DNA of 64,000 nt from positions 18,062,931 through 18,126,930 of the forward strand of contig OZ020255.1 of NCBI GenBank assembly GCA_963971285.1. Reading direction: 5' to 3'. The notes under the pieces were generated by a model. It saw only the letters and a list, made by a program, of their open reading frames with translations. It had not been told where the DNA came from and ran no database searches. Position 1 is the first letter of the stretch. Each line of letters starts with the position of its first letter. This document shows positions 57,233 through 64,000 of this stretch, piece by piece. The DNA is from Astropecten irregularis. Taxonomy: Eukaryota; Echinodermata; Asteroidea; Paxillosida; Astropectinidae. A program made the position numbers and the translations under genes.

Positions 57233-57940
57233 CTTTTGGGTTATCTCAAGATACCAAATCCCTTCGAAATGCCACCTGATTGCAAACAGCACGAACCAGC
57301 GCGGGCCCTGAAAGTTTGCTGGGTAGTATTTGCTTGTATTTCGGGGTCATTTGGTCGTAAGGACTGCCAGAAACATAGCAGTATACACAGTAGGCATACA
57401 GTTGTAATGGATTCGATGGAAAGTTGAGTGTCCGTCGTGAAACCAATTTCCATGTCCAAATCGTAGGCAGCTTGTCGAGACTTGGCAAACGTTCCAGACA
57501 GAATGAATTTGATAAATTACATTCAGGAGCCCCTTGATACTTCAGGAAAGAAGGCAGGTTATGTATCTAGAACGCCTCATTTTATAATTTCCCTGTGGAG
57601 AATGTCCAGCAACTATGTTCGTCTTTTTCGCAAACAGTCTGTGACATTTTATATTAAAAGCTGTATGAGCATATGGGAAAGGTATACCCATCAGCTAAGC
57701 AATAACAGCGTCATACGATATCGACGCGTTAAAGTCAACTGTCATTTATAACCTATCCTCTTTCATTATCTTTGACAGCTGAGCAAATGTAAGCAAAGAT
57801 CTTTTAATTAATCGGAATATGAACCTGAGACCACCGAATAATATGACCCTGCATGGACGTATTGACTCATTGTTTGCCAGCTCAATTGAATACATGTCAT
57901 TTTATGGCATGTACATTCTATTTCTTTCTTAATAGTAATA
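57233..57940. other. Host DNA, nothing recognised
   Basis: About 700 bp; overlapping chance frames on both strands, no domain. Confidence 0.35.
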
Positions 57941-58318
57941 TTAAAGGTATGATATATCATTGGTAAAGGTCACAGACCAGCACTCATACTTTGTCTGATC
58001 AAACATGTACATGAAATAATAAACCTGATGTGAACATTTGAGCTTAATTGGACATCTGAGTCACGAGAAAATAGCGAAAATGCGACTCAATATTTTTCTT
58101 ATAAAACATGAACTTAAAGAATGGTTGTGATCAATTACCTCGAGATCAAAACTGTTTTTGGTCTTTGTTTGACTAATTTCTGGATAAATACAGCATTTCA
58201 CGCGGAAATATTTTAACGGCATGTTTCTACCAGCATCATCTTCATACCCTGAAATTTATACATAAATATGTGAACATTTCTGTCTGGGTATGCTGCCAAT
58301 CCCGTACTGTACCTTTAA
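57941..58318. repeat. TTAA-type MITE family D, copy 1
   Basis: 378 bp with TTAA at 57941-57944 and 58315-58318. Starts TTAAAGGTATGATATATCAT and ends CCGTACTGTACCTTTAA. It shares GAAATGTTCACA-type blocks with family C. Confidence 0.85.
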
Positions 58319-59276
58319 CGTTAACGTTAATTTAATCAACCGAATGAAACATCTGTTACAAAGGCATATAGAGTATTCTCTCCCCAATAACGTCAGAGTT
58401 GGGATGTTTGTCTCCTCTATGTTGATTCCGTTTTTAAACTCCATCCCCAGTAGTTTTTTGTACACTGTTTCTTTTTCCTTTAAGGAGCGAGGCTAGTAAC
58501 AAACATCATCAATAATAAACAACAGTCGGCCAATACTGTGCATCAACCCAATATTTGTAGTTTCCATTAAAGAAAGGAAAAATCAATCATAACCAGCTAC
58601 GATGAATGTAGCCGTCGTAGCAAGGCCTAATCAAATTACTTCTGTACCGACGTTCGTCACCCATACTTCATTATAATTTAAAGACACTACCGTGCATATG
58701 AGAGAAGATAAAGGTGCTTTTTGATCTGCATTTTTGTGGAGAAATTCTTCACAGAAGTTTGACTCGCATAGGAATTCAATGATATCGACTGTTCGGTACA
58801 ATGATGATATGTTGTTGCTTTCCAAATGTGACTGTGAAATGAATATATTGCAATACGAATATTAAATGAATTAATAAAATTATAGGAAGCAAAACTGTAC
58901 CAAGTGAGATGGTAAAATCAACTGAAGTAAAAGGAACATTTCAACAGAATATGTGTCAAATATTTTACGGTTCTTGCAAACACTTATACTCACAGCAAGC
59001 GAAGTATTTTTTTTACGTGTAGGTCTTTGACGACTTTTGTTCCTGCAAATAAATTAAGACTTTGATGAAACTAGCTAGTAAAATTTGTAAAAAAATTTGC
59101 AAAAAATGTTATTAATTTGTTTGGAGCTCCATATTTTGTTTCTTGCAAAAATATTAAATATAAAACATAACAAAAACGGCATCTTGTGTTCAATTTCAAA
59201 GACAGGAACGACGCAGTGGTACAATTACAAATTATTTCGAAAATAGATACACGAAAAACACAAATGTAAAAATCGT
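58319..59276. other. Host DNA, nothing recognised
   Basis: About 950 bp, very AT-rich, no recognised feature. Confidence 0.35.
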
Positions 59277-59527
59277 TTAAAGGTATAATACATGATTGAT
59301 AAAGGTCACAGAATATAATTTATTCTAAATTTTTTAACAGTCTGTTTGGGTATGTTACCAATCCTGGGGTTTTTCACGAAGCTTTACGATCGATCGTAAC
59401 TCGAGATACGAAGGATAGCCCATCGTTTCTTACGACTTCTAGGTGGGGCTGCAATGCATCATAAATCCTGCGATTGATAGTAAGTTACGATGAGTTTGGT
59501 GAAATCGACATCTGTACTGTATCTTTA
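59277..59527. repeat. TTAA-type MITE family D, copy 2, internally deleted and interrupted
   Basis: Starts TTAAAGGTATAATACATGAT, resumes at 59335 with AACAGTCTGTTTGGGTATGT, is split by a family A element, and ends GTACTGTATCTTTA. Confidence 0.8.
59366..59511. repeat. Foldback MITE family A, copy 7, nested in family D
   Basis: GGGGTTTTTCACGAAGC at the left and GTTTGGTGAAATCGACAT at the right, inserted between ACCAATCCT and GTACTGTATC of the host MITE. Confidence 0.85.
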
Positions 59528-60201
59528 GATGTCATTGCATTGTATAGCTCGTCCCCGGTGATAGAAATTCACCCGATCAAACTGAAGTAGTAGAATGGAT
59601 GAAGGTGCTAGTCACGTACACAGTCTAATAACGACCGATGAATGCGGTGCTTAGATTAATTGAGATCATTCTTCAATGAAGCCATCATTCTCACTCTTCG
59701 AATCGTACGGTCTGAACTAAATGACGACCAATCTATTCCCTCGGCTGGCTGGCCGATCGGTAACATGTCTCCCCCAGCAAGCCCGTGAAGGGATGTATAT
59801 AAACGCCTCTTCTACTTAAGACATCTTGAAACTTCCTGAAAAAAGCGCCTGGTTGTTATTTGACAATCGCTTAGCAACGATCAATCAACGAGGTATAGAG
59901 GGGAAAACACGGACGGCGCTGAGCCCAGAACGAGCCCCCCCCCCCCCCCCCCCCGAAAAAAAAACCAGCTAAATGTGCAGCTTGGAATGCGAATGAAAGA
60001 TTACCATTGACACTGATTGCGTGTGCAAAAGCTGGGTAGAGCGAGTTGCAATCAACAGGAAATTGCGACTGACTATTATAATCAATGCGCCAAACTCCAA
60101 TGTTTCTATCATGAACGAAGCGCTGAGTCAAGACTGGAGCCTTTCTGTCTCATGGTGGCAGCAGACATGATTACCATTTTCTATGTGTTCCTTTGTTTTG
60201 T
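59528..60201. other. Host DNA with a long C run
   Basis: Contains C20 at 59935-59954 followed by G and A8. No gene. Confidence 0.5.
59935..59954. repeat. Homopolymer C20
   Basis: Twenty consecutive C; the minus strand G20 could form a quadruplex, and the length is likely unstable. Confidence 0.9.
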
Positions 60202-60431
60202 GGCCCTTAACGAAACTAGGCTTGAGTCTAGACTTGGGACTTATTTCGTTACTGCAATTTGAAGCCCACGAAATTAAAACGAAGGGATTTGGCCACATGA
60301 TGAAGCTGGGGAAAGGCTCCAGCTTCACCAAGTATATTAATCCCTTCATTTCATTTAGGAAACAAAATGGCAGTAGAAAAACAAGTACCAAGCCTAGCCC
60401 CAAGCCTATATAGCCCCATTTCGTAAAGGCC
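60202..60431. repeat. Foldback MITE family H, copy 3
   Basis: GGCCCTTAACGAAACTAGGC at the left, AGCCCCATTTCGTAAAGGCC at the right. Confidence 0.75.
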
Positions 60432-60720
60432 CTAGGACTCCTTTTTGTAGGGCCGTGGGAGTCCCAAATATCTAACTGCGTCTGCAAATTATTCACGCCC
60501 CTATGGCAGCCACAAGCCAGCGTCTAGCCAGCCGTTTCCATAGACCTGTGTGTTATTTGCGATCGCAGGCAGTGATTATTTTAGGACACGACCCTATTCA
60601 AACGCATATCACAATCTTTGCGATAAATACGCGCAAGTCCTGTCACTGTCTAAAAAGCAACTTCATTTGTGATCCCTCACTAAAACAACTGAACAAAAAA
60701 ACAACAGAAAAGCGGTGAAC

Positions 60721-61076
60721 TTAAAGGTAATAATTATCATACTTTGGTTTTTATCAAAGAAATACAGATTCATAGGCAAAAATATCAAGGAAGATACAGT
60801 AAAAGTCATCTGTGAAAATTTCAGTCCCATACGGTGCCCACTTTTTGAGGAAACAGTGAAAAAAAGCCACAGCATTTCTTAAGTATTCTATCTTTCATTT
60901 TTGATCTTTTAGATTTTCGGTCTTGTTTTACTTCTTTCTGGATAAATACACCATTTGAGGCGAAACAATTTTAACGGTATGTTTCTACCACCACCATCTT
61001 CATATCCTGTAAGTGATACGTAAATCTGTGAACATTTCTGTTTTGGTTTCTTACCAAAGTATGATACTACCTTTAA
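60721..61076. repeat. TTAA-type MITE family C, copy 4 (inverted)
   Basis: 356 bp with TTAA at both ends (60721-60724, 61073-61076). Reads as the reverse complement of the copy at 33727. Confidence 0.9.
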
Positions 61077-62403
61077 AAGGGTAAAACGAACTTCATCATC
61101 AGAACTTATCCATCAGTTTGCCCAGCAATGGTGTCACTACGCGCATCAATGAATTGACTATACCACGCGCGGGCCAAAAAACTCGAACCATTTCCGATCG
61201 TGGCTCGGTTCTGCCCGTCTAAGTTTAACGTCCCCGCGGTCTGAATGACCTATAAATGCATATTATTTTCATCAAATTCGTTTCGTCTGGTTGAGCGTAA
61301 TAAAACACTCTTTTTTTGTAATTGTTTCCATTGACAGTATTCGCTAAATAAATTTAGAGCAAACGGGTTCCAGTTGAAGTACCGTGCCTGTTCGGTCCAA
61401 TAATTTTCTTGGCTTGCCCCTTGAGCAAGATGAGCATTAGGAACATATTCATTTCGGATGAATACAACAGTGTGTCGCATTTTGAAGCTTGGCTGTATTT
61501 TCTCATATTCTGTGGCACCAAGACAATGATTAAGTATTACACCACAATCATGTATTAAAGTAGAGCAAAATTTCCATTATTTCACCCGATTGGGGACTGT
61601 AATCAATCTATGTATCTAATTCTATTGGGTCAAATTTCACTCTACCTCGGCCGTTTTTGAGAGTATGCGCAGACTTCATCATGCAGATAGATGCCGGGCA
61701 CTCGAGCCAGTGTCTGGCATCGGCCTCCACAGTCTGATTCGATTAGGAATGTCCACAGTGATGGGTGGAAACCGGTCAGTAGAGAGAGACTGCTCCTGGT
61801 GTCGTGACCCGTGATTAGAAGGCGCGGTGCGGTCGGGCGTTTTATACTGGAATTGAATTTCTTTTTTTTGTTGGTCAACCAGAGTAAATTGGAGATTCAA
61901 GAGATTCGAGCCGACGTTTGTGGCCGGCATCTAGTCACTAGAAGGATGCTCTTTGATCTAGCGATGATTTAATTTAATTTACTTACGAGAGAATAAAACA
62001 AGAAATTTTGTTTTATATGAAGATTGTTAAGGTATTGCCCACAAATCTACGATTGTTGTGCATTTTGCCTGCAGCGTAAAGTGAGATTTATTGTAAGTCA
62101 CAGAGTGTTGGTACATTTACAGTCATCCAAAGAATGCATTTTGTTGTCTTACCTAATTAAGGAAAACAAATCTCCTGGATTGTCACAGGTTTTAACAGAT
62201 AAGATTGGCTGTATCGTTTAATGTTGGAAAGCTATTTATTTTCAGGCTGTTTTTATAGTCTTGATGAGATTTTTCTTTTTGTGAGTGAAGCCGTCCAGTT
62301 TTCTGATGAAGATTTAACCGAGACTAGCATGGCGTCAAAAACAAAAAATGTACTTGGACATGTGCGCACATGAACCGATTCGGGTATTTTCTTTTAATTT
62401 CTT
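61077..62403. other. Host DNA, nothing recognised
   Basis: About 1.3 kb without a recognised feature. Confidence 0.35.
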
Positions 62404-62470
62404 GGAGTTGGGAGGGCCTGACGCGTTTCGATCCTAGCAGGATCTTTCTCAAAGGCTGAATGACAAGGAC
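62404..62470 (-). repeat. Hairpin repeat family I, copy 5
   Basis: GGGAGGGCCTGACGCGTTTC, then GATCCTAGCAGGATC and TTTCTCAAAGGC: nearly identical to copy 1. Confidence 0.85.
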
Positions 62471-62973
62471 ACACGAACTGTGCAAGTAAAAGAAACACGC
62501 AGTGGATGAGAGGATCGGGATAAAGGGGGATGGAGGTGGGGGTAGGTAAGATTGGTCAGACAAAAAGTGGTCAGATAGGCAAATTCTTTTAATTAAAAAA
62601 ATATATATTCTTTCAAAACAATATTTTAATTTCTTTGAAGTTTTTTGTGACCAGTAAACTTACTTTGAAGAAGGGGGGAAAGAGTGAAGTCTAAAATAGG
62701 TCACCTTGGTCGAATCTTTGGTATCTGGTGATGTTTTCGTCTAGCATGCTAGACGTTGCGTGCTTAACCATTTTGCGACGAGATTCAGACATGGTAGTGC
62801 AATTGCTTGAAAAACAAAATTAGTCACGAAGAAAACCCCGGAATAAAACTCCGTCTAAAAATCATATCACCCAGTCCATGTGAGTTCCTCTAATTTAAAA
62901 TTTATTCCGCAAAACTGTCAGCGGGGAAATATTTTTAACCTGTAAAATGGAATTTCCACTGTATTAGGGTGCT

Positions 62974-63159
62974 ATGCGCCTAAGGGCTGAGTGGTTTTTG
63001 ACTTTGAGTGAATTTATTTCCGGAAAATCTAAAAAGAAAATGAAAGTGCCTGTCGAATTCGGCTCCAGGGTGATTGATCTTGTTCGGTTGTTCAAAGTAG
63101 AAATACCTCCAACTCGATATTATGAAAGTTCCCTGGCAGATGTACACCTTTGGCAAGAG
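62974..63159 (+). CDS. Possible host exon with strong splice donor
   Basis: An open frame (ATG 62974) runs into AAGAG/GTAAGT, a near-perfect donor, at 63159/63160. The encoded piece is mixed and non-repetitive (KMKVPVEFGSRVIDLVRLFK). A possible acceptor GTATTAG lies just before 62970. I recognise no domain, and no partner exon is visible; it may belong to a gene continuing to the right, or be chance. Confidence 0.25.
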
Positions 63160-63499
63160 GTAAGTGACATGGAATAGGATTAATATTAGAAACTGTCAAC
63201 GGAATGAGGCTCTAGATTTGTTTCTTTTAAGATATCCTGTCCAATTGAATAGACAGATTCGCAATTTGCTGTAGCTTTTTAGAGAGATGCAAGGCGTGTA
63301 TTATCAATGGGAAATCTGTGTCGACCCGTGGCTAGAAAAGGCATAATAGTTTAGCGGTACAAACTGCTCACAAAATATCAGTAAGTCAAGTTGTAAAAAC
63401 CAAAAAACGTTTTCTCATTTTAAAATTTCGTTTTGTGTTGACACCTCATATTTATCAATCCATTTTCTCTATTGATACAATTATTCATACAGTGCTTAC

Positions 63500-63875
63500 T
63501 TAAAGGTAGTATCATACTTTGGTAGCATACCAAAACAGAAATCTTCACATATTTACCTATAAACATAATATGTTTATAGCGTTACTATATTATAGCGTTA
63601 CAATTATTCTGCCTGAAATGCTGTCTCTATCCAGAAGAGTAAAACCAGTGACCAAAATTATTTTTGATCTTTTAAAGATCAAATAAAAGAGACAAGACTT
63701 TAGAAATATTGTGGCCGTTTTTCACTGTTTTCTCAATAAGTGGGCACCGTATGGGACTGGAATTTGCACAGATGACTTTTACTGTATCTGTCTTGATATT
63801 TTCTGCCCATGAATCTGTATTTCTTTGACAAAAACCAAAGTATGATATAATTATTATGATATCACTGTACCTTAA
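63500..63875. repeat. TTAA-type MITE family C, copy 5
   Basis: 376 bp, TTAA at 63500-63503 and 63872-63875; ends TTAAAGGTAGTATCATACTT and CCAAAGTATGATAT, the latter followed by a 25-bp extra segment before the terminal ACCTTAA. Confidence 0.85.
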
Positions 63876-64000
63876 AAACATGTATCAAGGTCAAAGTTGA
63901 CTTGTTATTCAGTATTTACCTACTATTATGCTAACAAGTTGGAATTGACTCTATATTTGGGTCAGGCGATTCGTGCATGTATAACCGAATATCGAATTAC

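Overview
The window is animal genomic DNA with two parts. Positions 1 to about 8,000 carry most of a Polinton/Maverick-type (adintovirus-like) DNA virus integrated in the genome. The remaining 56 kb is AT-rich, almost gene-free host DNA full of small non-autonomous repeats. The host looks like a marine invertebrate. The over-used octamer TAGGCCTA and the style of the foldback repeats would suit an echinoderm or another invertebrate deuterostome, but that is only an impression.

Viral part (all genes on the minus strand, read right to left): a WW plus PC4-like protein (7352-6762), a Cys/His-containing small protein with an apparent frameshift near its start (6759-6213), the packaging ATPase (5731-5087), a small basic protein with a hydrophobic tail (5050-4724), a 171-residue unknown (4721-4206), a chromodomain integrase (4050-2962), the minor capsid protein (2911-2162), a Gly-rich basic protein (2150-1725), the major capsid protein (1688-357), and the maturation protease (323 to the left edge, cut). 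Together these make a particle-assembly and integration set: capsid shell, vertex protein, protease, DNA-pumping ATPase, integrase and a likely ssDNA-binding protein. The protein-primed DNA polymerase B expected of the family is not here and should lie left of position 1. Genes are packed within 2-50 bp, and three TATA-like boxes overlap the stop codon of the gene upstream. To the right of the first gene lie three tandem CRE/ATF sites (TGACGTCA) and a 175-nt tract with a single G, probably the regulatory end of the element. The exact terminus and terminal inverted repeat could not be fixed.

Host part: I found no complete host gene. Two weak leads are a one-transmembrane reading frame that resembles the first exon of a GPCR (17686-18072) and a possible exon with a strong splice donor (about 62974-63159). 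The rest is a graveyard of small elements: at least seven copies of a GGGGTCGATTTCAC foldback, seven of a GGGGCCAATTTCAT foldback, several TTAA-flanked MITEs of about 360 bp, other foldbacks, and hammerhead-ribozyme-like hairpin repeats. Two nested insertions allow empty-site comparison. A 78-unit, 18-bp minisatellite (40160-41580) is open on both strands but is best read as satellite DNA. A perfect 30-bp-arm hairpin sits at 38978-39042.
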